A DNA stretch of 64,000 bases from Pachyseris speciosa (lineage: Eukaryota; Cnidaria; Anthozoa; Scleractinia; Pachyseridae), in NCBI GenBank assembly GCA_016490735.1, contig JAEMWC010000095.1, forward strand, positions 362,501 to 426,500, written 5' to 3'. This document shows positions 43,396 to 53,130 of this stretch, in pieces; position 1 is the stretch's first letter; every line of letters starts with the position of its first letter. Both the position numbers and the translations under genes were made by a program. The notes under the pieces are model-generated. The model was given only the letters and a program-made list of their open reading frames with translations. It made no database searches and had not been told where the DNA came from.

Positions 43396-43915
43396 TGCGA
43401 ATTTATTGAACGGGTTAAAATGCTTTACTGTACATCTATCCATTCTTACACTAAAATTTAGATTTTGGGTTATTTTGGCATAGAAAATCGGATGTAAAAT
43501 TTAGCCTTGTCTTTCTCAAATATAAAGACACTCATAAAAATTTAACGTCTTTCGTAATTCCTTCATGAATTATTAATGTATTTTAAATAAACAGAAAACA
43601 ACCTCCATAGTTCAATTTATCATTCAGATTTAGTAAATACATGTAGCTTAAGCCTTTATAAGAAACCGTCTGAAATTTGTGGAAATATGAGACCCCAAAC
43701 TTGCCAATTTTTACAAAGAAACAGTATACATGAAAGCAAGCTTGCCCCTCAGGCAAGTACACAGAATTTAAAAACTTTTACAGAGAAATGTATTCAGGGG
43801 GGTAAGCGCTTGCCCTCAATTTAAAATTAATTTGAAATTATCTACAATAAACAGAATTTAAAACCATACTGTGTTGTAGCCGTCTCTGTTTTTATATCCT
43901 TTGTTTTCTATATTA

Positions 43916-44206
43916 TAGCCTGCATTGCAGGCGTATTTTGTGAGGCGAGTGCATCATTTCGTTCTCGAGCCGCCATCTTTGATTTGAGAAACCGAGAAAT
44001 ATTGGGGAGAGTACAAATTAAGGATTATGGGGATGGGTATTAGGGTGGAAAAGTGTGGTGGGGGTAGGGGAGGGGCTCTCCTTACGCCTCCACTCCGCCC
44101 CCTTCGACTCGCCCCAGCTCCTTGCGTTTTAGCGAAATTCAACATGGCGCCGCTTACGCGACAAAATAACTCACGCGCCCACCGAAAACGCCTGCAGTGC
44201 TGGCTA
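43916..44206. mobile_element. 291-bp element, TAGCC ends, 9-bp target duplication
   Basis: The ends are TAGCCTGCATTGCAGGCGT and the reverse complement of TAGCCAGCACTGCAGGCGT. TCTATATTA flanks both sides (43907-43915 and 44207-44215). The interior includes tcaacatggcgccgcttacg and a C-rich part. Short frames inside are not gene-like. It is the same superfamily signature as the 70-bp element at 35121. Confidence 0.8.
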
Positions 44207-44313
44207 TCTATATTAAGGCGATTAGATCATCAGTTTGATCCAGTCATGGTATACCAGTAGGGTTATCGTCTAATATTGCTTGCTTAAACATTAAGACGGA
44301 TTTTAGGCTCGGC

Positions 44314-44671
44314 AAGATTCGGTCTAAAATGGCGCAAAAAGGCGCACTGCGTTTCGAACAGGTACAATGATTTATTTAAGCCTTTTTGCGCCCTTTTAAA
44401 CCAAATGTTGACTTTTTATAGGCTGTAAAAGTTACGAAATATAGCATCATCTGTCCCACGACCGAGATAGTAAGGGGCATGGGTCTATTCCTGGTTTAAC
44501 GTCACAAACTACTTTGCACGCAAATCAATCGCTCCCCTTACTAGCGCGGTCGTGGGACATATTATGGTTAGAGTTCGTAACTTTTACAGCCTCTAAAAAG
44601 TCAAGATTCGGTCTAAAATGGCGCAAAAAGGCGCACTGCGTTTCGAACAGGTACAATGATTTATTTAAGCC
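44314..44671. repeat. 69-bp direct repeats flanking a 193-bp hairpin
   Basis: aagattcggtctaaaatggc... is identical over 69 bp at 44314-44382 and 44603-44671. Between them, 44410-44602 is a hairpin whose arms start GACTTTTTATAGGCTGTAAA and end CTCTAAAAAGTC. The inner arms include tgtcccacgaccg / cggtcgtgggaca. No coding frame is present. Confidence 0.75.
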
Positions 44672-45519
44672 AAAATATGTTTTTGGTTTTAAAAGGGGCA
44701 GTGCGTTTCAAACAGGTGCAAAGATTTCATTTAAGCGAAAAAGACATTTTTGGGGCTAGGTGTACTTTAATTGTTCATCCTGAATACCAATGTAATACAG
44801 CCTGAAGAGAATGCGTATTTATTGGCGAGCCCTGGCGAGAGCTGAGTATTTTCGCAAAAACGATCCTGGTTACGGGAAGGGAGATTGGGAGAAAAGCAGA
44901 TGCCATGGACCAGATCGTTCCAACTCCCCTCGGTTTGGGAATGCAACATGGCGTCCTAAAACACCAACACTATATTAAACGGCACTCGCTTGCCAACGCC
45001 TGAACTGCAGGCTAAATTTAATGGCTCTCTTACAAAGAAGTGAACGTCAAGCTTAACACGTGGAAAGGGCTTAAAAAATTATAAAGTTATGTTATGCAAT
45101 TGCACGACAGGTACGCAAAGGCACGCGAGAGACCATTAAGTGCCCCATTCTGGGAGTTCAAACAACCAACTGCTAGAGAATAAGGCCAGTAGCGAAGAAT
45201 AATCTTAAATTTCAAGTGCAAAGGCGTCTTCTTTGTGCACCGATTTAATTGTAGGCTTCTTCATGTGAGGTTTTCAACTGAATGCAAATCAGAATAGTTT
45301 TAATTCTTCACAATTTAATCTCATTTTCGCAGGTGGAGGGACGGGATTTACTCTTGCAGGTCCGATGGATGCCCCCAGACTCCCCCTGATCTGCAAAGCG
45401 TGATTTATGGCAGCTGACAACTGAACTTAAATTAACGGTGTAAACTCAAGGGGTAGACTGTATATCTGGCGTCTGAAAAAAGTAGGCTTCCAACACTGAC
45501 AGTGATTTGGGGCACACCT

Positions 45520-45860
45520 TGCCTTTTCTTTTACCTTGTGACCGCCGGCGATTGATGTGGGCACAATAGGCGATTTTTTGATCATGCGTCATTATCGTCA
45601 GTCATTTTGAAAAGTCGTGCGATGATTGGTTGACTTCACTGGCGATTCGCAGCAATGAGCGTATTAAATCGCATGAACGGGCGAATGGCGACGAATTCAA
45701 TGGCCGATATATGACATGTCACATACCGGCGATTTTATACGCCGATTGCGGCGATCGGCGAAAATCGCAATCGCTGCACCGGGTACACTAGGCGATTATC
45801 GCCGATCGCGGCGATCGACGTATAAAATCGCCTAGTGTGTCACCCCCTTAAAGTTTTGGG
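45520..45860. mobile_element. MITE with CGATCG-rich inverted ends
   Basis: Near 45546 cacaataggcgatttttt and near 45810-45840 its inverted partner (aaaatcgcctagtgtgtc) mark the ends. The right part is a nested hairpin built from GCCGATCGCGGCGATCG. It has no frame. The boundaries are approximate. Confidence 0.5.
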
Positions 45861-46509
45861 CAAGACGTGTTAGAGAAATTTACCTTGAAATTTAGTCAAA
45901 AGTCTGAGTTAGTATCAAAAACTATAATTTGAAAATTTTTAGAAGCATATTATCAGACAGAGAAGTTTTTAACTTAAAAAGAAGCATAAAATATACGTGC
46001 GAGCCGAAGGAGGATAAAATACCAGCTTTCTTGGCTTTCTCTGTAGTAATAAAGACTGTCTTAGTGCTATGACGCAGGCAGCAAGGCTCAGCATAAATTA
46101 TCTATATCTTTACTTTTTACTTCTTTTGACTGATTTATTAGCAGTATCTCTCAATAGAGGTCCACAATTTTGAAGGCAAGGCCTCTATCCTACGGATGTT
46201 GGCAGTTTGTCAGTCGCATAGATGACGTCGTTGCTATGGAAACTTAACACGTACTTCTACAGAGTACCATTTGGGATTAATTGTACCGCTCTCGATCAAT
46301 AAGAATTGAGATATTATGTTGTGTGTACTATAAATAACTATATTGCCTTGTAAGCTACATTGTATTATATAATGCTCAGTGTAAACCCCACGTTTTGATT
46401 GTACTACCGAGTTTTGTGATTAAAATTGAGGTGATGAGCCGAAGAAAGTAACATAATGTATAAAACAAAAAGATTCCATCTATCAACACTTATATGAGCC
46501 TACGCCGAA

Positions 46510-47270
46510 CAGTAAAACAGTGGTCATTTTAGGAGAATCTGTTGTGAAGAATGTTCAAGTATGGGAACTATTTACCAATGGAAGATATGTTGTCAAGGCC
46601 TTTCCAAGCGCAAAGGTCGAGGATATGTTCCATTACATTCAGCCCACGTGAAATCAACGACCTGGTGAAATAATCAGACATGTTGCGACAAACTGACGAC
46701 ATCAAGCACACAACCGCTAGAGTTAGTGCTTAACGTATCGTATATGTTCAAGTATGGGAACTATTTACCAATGGAAGATATGTTGTCAAGGCCTTTCCAA
46801 GCGCAAAGGTCGAGGATATGTTCCATTACATTCAGCCCACGTGAAATCAACGACCTGGTGAAATAATCAGACATGTTGCGACAAACTGACGACATCAAGC
46901 ACACAACCGCTAGAGTTAGTGCTTAACGTATCGTCGATCTTGGCAAAAACATGGTCTCCTACTCACTCAAATTTACTTTGCAGATCTGCCGATGATGGTT
47001 TACTAAACACTAATGTCAAGGAGGTAAACAAAGAGTTAAATTCTGTCGCTGGACAAAGTCAGTGGACATTTCTCAGCAATTCGAACATTAATTATTTTCA
47101 CCTAAACGCTGTTTTAGCAAAAATTTACTAGAAAGGCAAAAAGGGTAGAAGAATCACCACTATCGCAAGAATACCGAAAAAATCAAGTAACAATGGAATG
47201 GAACGAGAAGGTGACAAAGGCAAAGAGGACCTTCGGCAAGCCGCGAATTTCGCAAAAAATCGAAAAAAGT
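46510..47270 (+). pseudogene. SGNH/GDSL hydrolase-like retroelement relic
   Basis: TVVILGESVVKNVQVWEL resembles the block I start of SGNH hydrolases (GDS, here GES). VVKAFPSAKVEDMFHYIQPT and, in damaged form, IIRHVATN (expected HVGTND, block III) follow. Past the duplication, NKELNSVAGQSQWTFLSNSN and INYFHLN match the C-terminal end with the catalytic D/H block altered. Such SGNH domains accompany several retroelement families in invertebrates. Stops and shifts are frequent. A 191-bp segment is duplicated in tandem inside it. Confidence 0.6.
46551..46931 (+). repeat. Exact tandem duplication, 191-bp period
   Basis: atgttcaagtatgggaacta begins at 46551 and again at 46742. By eye the two units are identical to the point gcttaacgtatcgt. 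Confidence 0.9.
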
Positions 47271-47406
47271 AATAAGGATTGTCTGCAACGTTAAGGCGCT
47301 TTTTACCTTTTACATTTGCCTTTCATTTTACATTTCCAAAGCTTTCGCACATCTCCAGTGTGACATTTCACTTTGGCTTACATAAAGGGGGTGGACGAAC
47401 GCATGC

Positions 47407-47492
47407 AGGTTAGCTCAGTGGTAGAGCACCGGACTACCATGCGGGAGGTCGCGGGTTCAAACCCCGGCCGGACCAACACTCAGGGTCTTTAA

Positions 47493-47526
<34 letters not shown>

Positions 47527-47905
47527 GACATCTGCAAATGGTTAGAGTTTCTAGTCTTCTCGGATAAGGACGATAAACCGTAGGCCCCGTCTCACAGTAC
47601 TTTCACTTAATCTGATTCTGCGGGACGTAAAAGAACCAATAGGGACGTAACAAAACTCTGGCTGTGACCACCCCTAGTGTCTGTCCTAGCTATCTACATT
47701 ACGGGGGCACTCATTAGTTACTTCATTAATTGTAAACTGCACAAGCAGTCTGGTCAAGTCCCCCGGCCAGTGATGTAAACTATCCCTGAAAAGCCCCGAC
47801 GGGGAGAAGATAAGTATGTATGTATGTATGTATGTATGTATGTATGTATGTATGTATGTATGTATGTATGTATGTATGTATGTATGTATGTATGTATGTA
47901 TGCAG
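47407..47905 (+). mobile_element. tRNA-derived SINE with (TATG)n tail (copy 1)
   Basis: The head GGTTAGCTCAGTGGTAGAGC (A box) and TCGCGGGTTCAAACCCCGGC (B box) is followed by a body containing ctagtcttctcggataagga, which is also present in copy 2. It ends at gacggggagaagataag and a (TATG)n array of about 85 bp. Acceptor-stem pairing is poor, so it is not a tRNA gene. Confidence 0.85.
47815..47905 (+). repeat. (TATG)n microsatellite
   Basis: An uninterrupted four-base repeat forms the 3' tail of the SINE. The minus-strand HTYI repeat frame is a by-product. Confidence 0.95.
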
Positions 47906-48929
47906 ACGATAACCAAAATTTCGCACGTAGATAAGTTATGATATTTCCTTAACCATGGTGCTTCGCTCGCGAAGCTCCTTCCATCACTGCAGTTTGGGAT
48001 TTGCCATGTTAATTGGATTGTCGGTGGTCGCCAAACTGACGATGAAAACAGAAGAAAGGCCATAAGCTTACATTGTTCACCTGTTCCTTGACGATTTTAT
48101 GACGAATTCAGTGAGATATTTTTTTCCAGAACTGCGAAACTTGGAACAATTAAAACGAATTCAACTTTCCAACTTTCTGCTTGTACTTTTTGTGGCTAGT
48201 GCCTCGTAGGAGGCGAAGCCACAATGTTACGGCCTTGTGAGTGTGGGAGAGTGGGAATGTGGGAGTGTAATTCGGAGTATCTTCGTACATTTCCGTTTCC
48301 TCTCCGATATGGCACGTGACTTGTTGAACGTGCTGGTGCCTCGTAAGAGGCTACAAAAATTTTCCCTTCTAAACAATATCATTATTTTTCAATGATTGTT
48401 GCCTTTATTTTTCGTCGAAAAATCGAGACAAGAAAATTGTAACAATTTACGAACTTTTTCATTTTTCCTCGTATATATTTCGGAATCATGACGTAGTCGC
48501 CCGGTCTATTATCGACAAGTTTACGAACCATGCAAGGGGTTCACAACTTACACCAGTTTGCTTCGTAGAAGTGTTCGGAATTAAGGTGAGTGGTCTTTAT
48601 TATTAGTATTTTATGCAATGACTTGTGATTTTAAAAACAAAAGAGGGAATAACCAACAGTCTGACCGTGATTTATTTTCTCTTATTATCTTAAATATGAA
48701 AGCAATATCTTTTTAGTAAATGAAACGCCTTTAATGAAATGATTTGCTATCGAAATTATAGTAAGCAAACCAAGAAAATGCAAAAAACAAATCAACTAAA
48801 AGTTTCACCTCACTATTGTCGTTTACTGCAAACTCGTAAGCAAAAATGATGGAGGAGCACCATGGTTAAGAAAATATGGTACAAAAAAATGTTTTGCTGC
48901 TGAGCACTATAGTTAAATGCTTAATGAAA

Positions 48930-49180
48930 GTTTTGTTGTTGTTTTGAGTCGTCAGAAACTGTATTTTCAACAGTCAGACGTTTCGGGGATAACCCCTTCA
49001 TCAGTGTTTCGACGGTATTAAAGGGAACCTCCACTCTTACAATATGGCAACCATCACGCGTCATCAAATCCAAAATGGCGGCGCCCATGAAACTTAACAA
49101 CGAAAGTGGACGATGATGATATCCAGCGTGAATTTGTTGTAAGAGTGGAGGTTCCCTTTAACGACAAACACTCGTGCTAA
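48930..49180 (+). mobile_element. Penelope-like 3' tail fragment split by a MITE
   Basis: cagacgtttcggggataacc followed by ccttcatcagtgtttcgac resembles the conserved 3' end of Penelope-like elements. It is interrupted at 49018 by the MITE below and resumes as aacgacaaacactcg. Confidence 0.45.
49022..49157. mobile_element. 136-bp MITE with TTAA target duplication
   Basis: The 21-bp ends starting AGGGAACCTCCACTC are perfect inverted repeats. TTAA flanks both sides (49018-49021 and 49158-49161), the piggyBac-type signature. The interior contains caaaatggcggcgcccat. Confidence 0.85.
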
Positions 49181-49286
49181 CGATAAATATGTCGCGTGCA
49201 CGATGTTCAAAAAAAAAAAAAAACAATTCAAACGAATAAACCAAGAATGGTCGCGCTTGGTGAAATGGAAAAAGACGAATAATAAT

Positions 49287-49781
49287 AATAACGAAACGCT
49301 AATTATATATAATTGTAGGTGGGCGAGCTATCGAGAGACGCTTGTGTGGCGTACAGTTGGCGTAATAGCCGCGCAATGAGGAGCCGGTAAAAAGGTGAGA
49401 GATTTACGTGTGTATAGCGTGAGTGTGTGACAGTCTTTGTGTCTGTAACACGTTTTCCAGAGCTGTAATAAGCCCGTTGTTATTGGGTTGTTATTTTGTT
49501 GCTGTTATTGTTATTTTCCCGTTGCTATTTCCCTTGACCAGCGGTCGGGAAACGAGCGACCCTGGAAAGATCCGATTTGAAAGTCCGAAAATAGCGGACT
49601 TCCGGCTAAACTGCGCATGCGGTTCAGAGAGTTTGTAAGAGTTTTGTTTTACTTCCGTTTATTTAAATAAAAAGCCAATCAGAATCGTCAACTTATCAGA
49701 TCTTTCGAGAGTCGCTCGTTTCGTCAAGCCTGCGCAGTATGGAGCGAAGACTCGAGGGACGAGAATGAAGGGTCCGTTACA
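49287..49781 (+). repeat. 5' LTR with an internal insertion
   Basis: 49287-49489 matches the 3' LTR (cgaaacgctaatt, gtgtatagcgtgagtgtgtg, taagcccgttgttattgggt). About 285 bp of foreign sequence then intervenes, and CGTTACA at 49775-49781 matches the end of the 3' LTR. The inserted piece has inverted arms GAAACGAGCGAC (49549) and GTCGCTCGTTTC (49711), so it may be a small foldback element. Confidence 0.65.
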
Positions 49782-50059
49782 ACAAAAATACAAGCTTAAC
49801 ATAAGCTTAACCATTTTCCTACCAAGTGGGTGCTATTTATTTCACAAAAAGACAAGCATTTTGGGCTTTGCTGCTAAACGAACGGTGATATGCAGCGGAA
49901 TTCTAGTATTGTAGTCGTTGTTTTTGGCTTTAATGATTGCGAAACACAGAAAAATCCGGAGTCATATTTGATCTAGAATGTATCCACTCGGAGGGTGCAT
50001 TCTTTAAATTGATAATCCATTTTCGGAAAATCCGTGTTTAGATAAAGAAAGTAAAGAAA

Positions 50060-50750
50060 CGCGCCCCTAGATGAAAGCTTGAGAAAGGACTACAGTGCCC
50101 TTACAGAGACGCTGTCTTTGCGATTCGGCAATTGGGGAAGCAGAGTTATTTCGCGCCCAGTTGAGAAACCGCGTTAGAGGAAAGGACAGGACAATACCGG
50201 AACTGGCACAGGCGATCAAAAGGCTCGTACGACAAGCATATCCGGAGGCACCCCCGTCCGTCAGAGAAGTTATAGAGAAGTACCACTTTATCCTTTATCA
50301 ACGCGCCTTTGGGTACGGAGACAAGATGGAAGATACGTCAAGCAAGGACAAAATCAACCCAGGAGGCACTCACCGTGGCTGTTGAGGTCAATGCGTTCCA
50401 AGCATCTGAAAGGCAGCGCCTTCGACAAGGTCGACGTGCAGAAAACGTCGTGGAGACTCACCCGTCAGAAAGCAAGCGGAGACATTTGCGTCATGTATTA
50501 GCCGTAAAATTCTCAAAGAAATTGAGAGAGACCGAGAGGAACAGAGGCAGCTCTTTGAAGATTTCGTGAGAGGGATGACTGGTCCGGGAGGAATTAGGAG
50601 AAAGGGCGCGTGGAGTCCAAGAAATATGGGCAAAGGAAACTGCTGGAACTGCGGAAGGCCTGTCCGTTTCTCCAGCGAGTGTCAGAGACGTTCCCTAGAA
50701 ACAACAGAGAGCAACCAGCCGGGAAAGGGGGACGGGATGAACTTGAGGGC
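50060..50750 (+). pseudogene. Gag polyprotein with CCHC knuckle, frameshifted
   Basis: AELFRAQLRNRVRGKDRTIP, then ELAQAIKRLVRQAYPEAPPS, is the helical gag region of Ty3/gypsy-like elements. An upstream frame adds DYSALTETLSLRFG. After frame changes come EALTVAVEVNAFQASERQRL and a zinc knuckle GNCWNCGRPVRFSSEC. The knuckle has C-x2-C-x4-R-x4-C, with Arg replacing the zinc-binding His. At least two frameshifts break the protein. It would coat the element RNA. Confidence 0.65.
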
Positions 50751-50896
50751 CTAAGTTCGGTCCGGTCGTGTCATATAGGGCCCATCGTAGTTCAATCGTC
50801 ATTTTCTGAGGAACAAAAGTGGGTGGAGAAAACATATCCGTATAGTGATAGAAACATTGCAAGGAGCAATGAAGCGAATGGGGCTGAGAAAAGGTA

Positions 50897-51188
50897 GTTG
50901 CAAATAACGTGAAGGGAAACATGAAATGGTTTAACGTCAAAAGTGCCTATGGATTCATCAACAGAGATGACAACAAAGAAGATGCATTTATTCATCGATC
51001 AGCAATTAACAGATTAACTTCCAGGACGTTTGTACATAGTATTAGAGAGGGTGATGTTGTGTCTGGAGTTAAGGGCCTTAAAGCCTTTAATGTGACGGGG
51101 ACTGGTGGTAGTACTGATCCGTCGCGCTAGCAAGGATGTCCCAGTTCGTGGAGGAAATCTCTTTCGTCGATATAAGGACGGACGCTGA
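50897..51188 (+). pseudogene. Y-box-type cold-shock domain inside an LTR element
   Basis: VKGNMKWFNVKSAYGFINRD, then KEDAFIHRSAI, carries both RNA-binding motifs of the cold-shock domain (YGFI and the DxFxH block, here DAFIH). It continues with IREGDVVSG and KAFNVTGTGG, as in metazoan Y-box proteins. After a stop and frameshift at about 51128 the similarity resumes as DVPVRGGNLFRRYKDGR (51135-51188), matching the segment after the domain in Y-box proteins. Cellular Y-box proteins bind mRNA and single-stranded DNA. The sequence is uninterrupted by introns, pointing to capture as cDNA or a retrocopy. It lies 147 bp after the gag knuckle ORF and on the same strand. Confidence 0.75.
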
Positions 51189-51206
51189 CATCGGAAAAGG
51201 ATAAAT

Positions 51207-51335
51207 ATGTCAACTCGTGGTCAGAGAGAGGGAGATCTTGTCGCAGTCAATCGTTTCGAGAAGAAACTTCTTATGCTATGTGCTGTTTCGGTCCAGCATC
51301 AAGATGAGATAGAACAGATCAAGGAGAAAGAGTAA
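51207..51335 (+). CDS. Small charged ORF downstream of the cold-shock domain
   Basis: The 42-residue frame, MSTRGQREGDLVAVNRFEKK then SVQHQDEIEQIKEKE, has a helical, charged composition. It starts 19 bp past the end of the Y-box similarity. It has no known domain and could be part of the retroelement. Confidence 0.25.
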   Translation: MSTRGQREGDLVAVNRFEKKLLMLCAVSVQHQDEIEQIKEKE

Positions 51336-51849
51336 AGAGCAAAGCTATGGATTTCCGGAAAGACAGTTACGACACCGATAAAGTCGTGATCAGGCTAAAA
51401 GATGGCGGTGACAACCTGACGGGAGGAAGCTAGAGTGTAGAGAGCAGCATCTACCTGGAATCCAGCCTCAGCTCTTCGCCAGGTATCCTGGACATGTACA
51501 CCTTCTTCGAGAAGACCCGGGGGGAGAAAATGCGGATACTGCAGTGGCCTCTGATGCAGACTGTTCATTAGCGCTTGCCTCATAATTTAAGAGGACTAAA
51601 TTAAGCGACAGTAAAAGTGTAATCAGCATTGTTAATCACACGTGTCGCGGAGAAAGACACGGAAATGAACAGTTTAATTTAATCACAGTTAATCACACGT
51701 GTTGCGAAGATAGACTCCGCAATGAACAGTTTTTGTTGAGCTATATTGCTAATTGCTTATTATTGCTTTATTACATATCACACATTCAGAAAATACACGA
51801 GACTTAAATGGCCTATGGTCAGCAGAGAAAAAGGATCTGAAGAATTCAC

Positions 51850-52395
51850 ATGAAAAATGATCAATTTAGACTTGGCAGGATGAAACGGTGAGTTTGTTGG
51901 CATTAAGCCAAGAAAAAAGAGGTAAGGTAGCCATTATGACGTCGTTATGACGAAAAAATATATTTGCATCATCAGCCAAGAGAATGATAGACAGGAGGTT
52001 TGAGAGATGAAAAAGATCATTGATGTATAAAAGAAAATGTAAAGGTCCAAGGACTGAGCCTTGGAGAACCCTACAAACAACCGTATTATATGCAGAGGTA
52101 TGGTCATGAACCATGACACACTGCTGTCTTTGTTACAAATAGCTAGTAAGCCAGGTTAATGGAATACATCTTATGCCATGGAAATTTAGTTTATCCAGAA
52201 GTATTTCATGGTTTACCGCATCAAAAGCTTTCTTGAAATCTATGAAGACTCCGACAGTGTACTGATTGATTTCAAAACCTTAATAAATATTACACATAAG
52301 ATGGCCATATATAGCAGTAGAGTGATGAGGTCTAAAGCCGTACTGATGATGATTAACGCCGGGAACAGTTTAAAGTCCACCGGTGGAATTCGTTG
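51850..52395 (-). pseudogene. Non-LTR RT fragment inserted in the LTR element
   Basis: The minus-strand frame reads FIDFKKAFDAVNHEILLDKL (RT motif A with catalytic Asp) and LQGSVLGPLHFLLYINDL (motif B). LLADDANIFF follows (motif C with both Asp), then WLNANKLTV. This is the palm of a CR1/Jockey-like LINE RT. Fingers, thumb and endonuclease are missing. It lies antisense to the LTR element and between its gag region and polypurine tract. Confidence 0.8.
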
Positions 52396-52531
52396 TTGAT
52401 TTACCTAAGTTCAAGTGTTGGACAAGGACTCAAGTATCCGGCTTTGTTGACTTTTATATTTGAACTGTTTTTCTGTGACCGAGGTAGGTGTCTGATGTGG
52501 GGACGCATCCTTTTTGTTGGAGGGGGGCAAA

Positions 52532-52735
52532 TGTAACGAAACGCTAATTGTATGTGCGTAAGCTAGCGAGAGACATTTGTGTGGCGTATAGCTGGCGTAA
52601 TGCACGCGCAATAAGGAGTATAGAAGCGAGAGATTTCCGTGTGTATAGCGTGAGTGTGTGACAGTCTTTGTGTCTATAGCACGTTTCCCAGAGTTGTAAT
52701 AAACCCGTTGTTATTGGGTTTCCTGTCGCGTTACA
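52532..52735 (+). repeat. 3' LTR, 204 bp
   Basis: It starts TGTAACG and ends CGTTACA, a perfect 7-bp inverted end with TG...CA. The polypurine tract GGAGGGGGGCAAA abuts it at 52519-52531. AATAAA occurs at 52699-52704. Confidence 0.85.
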
Positions 52736-53046
52736 GACTTAAAAGATAATTTTCCCTAATGGAAATTTCAGATTTTAAATTCGATGTTAATTCCATGAGT
52801 TGCCAAGGTCTTGTGGCTGAATATCATTCTCATTTCATCCCTCGGTCTCCTGGCAGTTCATCCCATCCCTTGCTTCACCACAGATACTGACATGTCATGA
52901 GTGAAATTGTTGTCCGGTAGGTTTAATGGTACCGTTTCAGGTGCCGGTCAGTGTTACGGAATGCAAAGAGGGACCATACTCTGCTGTTACATGTTAAATG
53001 CTGTTACTACTAACACGATGCAGTGAGACCATATTCCCCAAAGAGC

Positions 53047-53052
53047 TTTATT
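53047..53052 (-). terminator. Polyadenylation signal of the cysteine-rich gene
   Basis: AATAAA on the minus strand, about 80 bp beyond the stop codon at 53131. Confidence 0.55.
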
Positions 53053-53130
53053 CATGTCTAAGTTACCTGTTAAATTTATAGTAAAAAATAAAGGGGTAAC
53101 GCAGGGCACAGACAGAAAATCACAAACTTC

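Larger units (their letters stand above)
49287..52735 (+). mobile_element. LTR retrotransposon carrying a cold-shock domain
   Basis: The order is 5' LTR (interrupted), gag with zinc knuckle, Y-box-type cold-shock domain, a short Glu/Lys-rich ORF, an antisense LINE RT fragment, a polypurine tract (52519-52531) and the 3' LTR. No protease, RT or integrase of its own is seen. Gag sequence suggests the Ty3/gypsy type. It is a non-autonomous, damaged copy. Confidence 0.75.

Noticed and set aside
43954..44260. Pro/Arg-rich frames on both strands
   Set aside because: They lie wholly inside the 291-bp transposable element with a 9-bp target duplication.
47407..47478. Functional tRNA gene
   Set aside because: A and B boxes are good but the acceptor stem does not pair, and the sequence continues into a body shared with two other copies, so it is a SINE.
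47686..48063. 125-residue frame with HTYI repeats
   Set aside because: It is a translation of the (TATG)n SINE tail.
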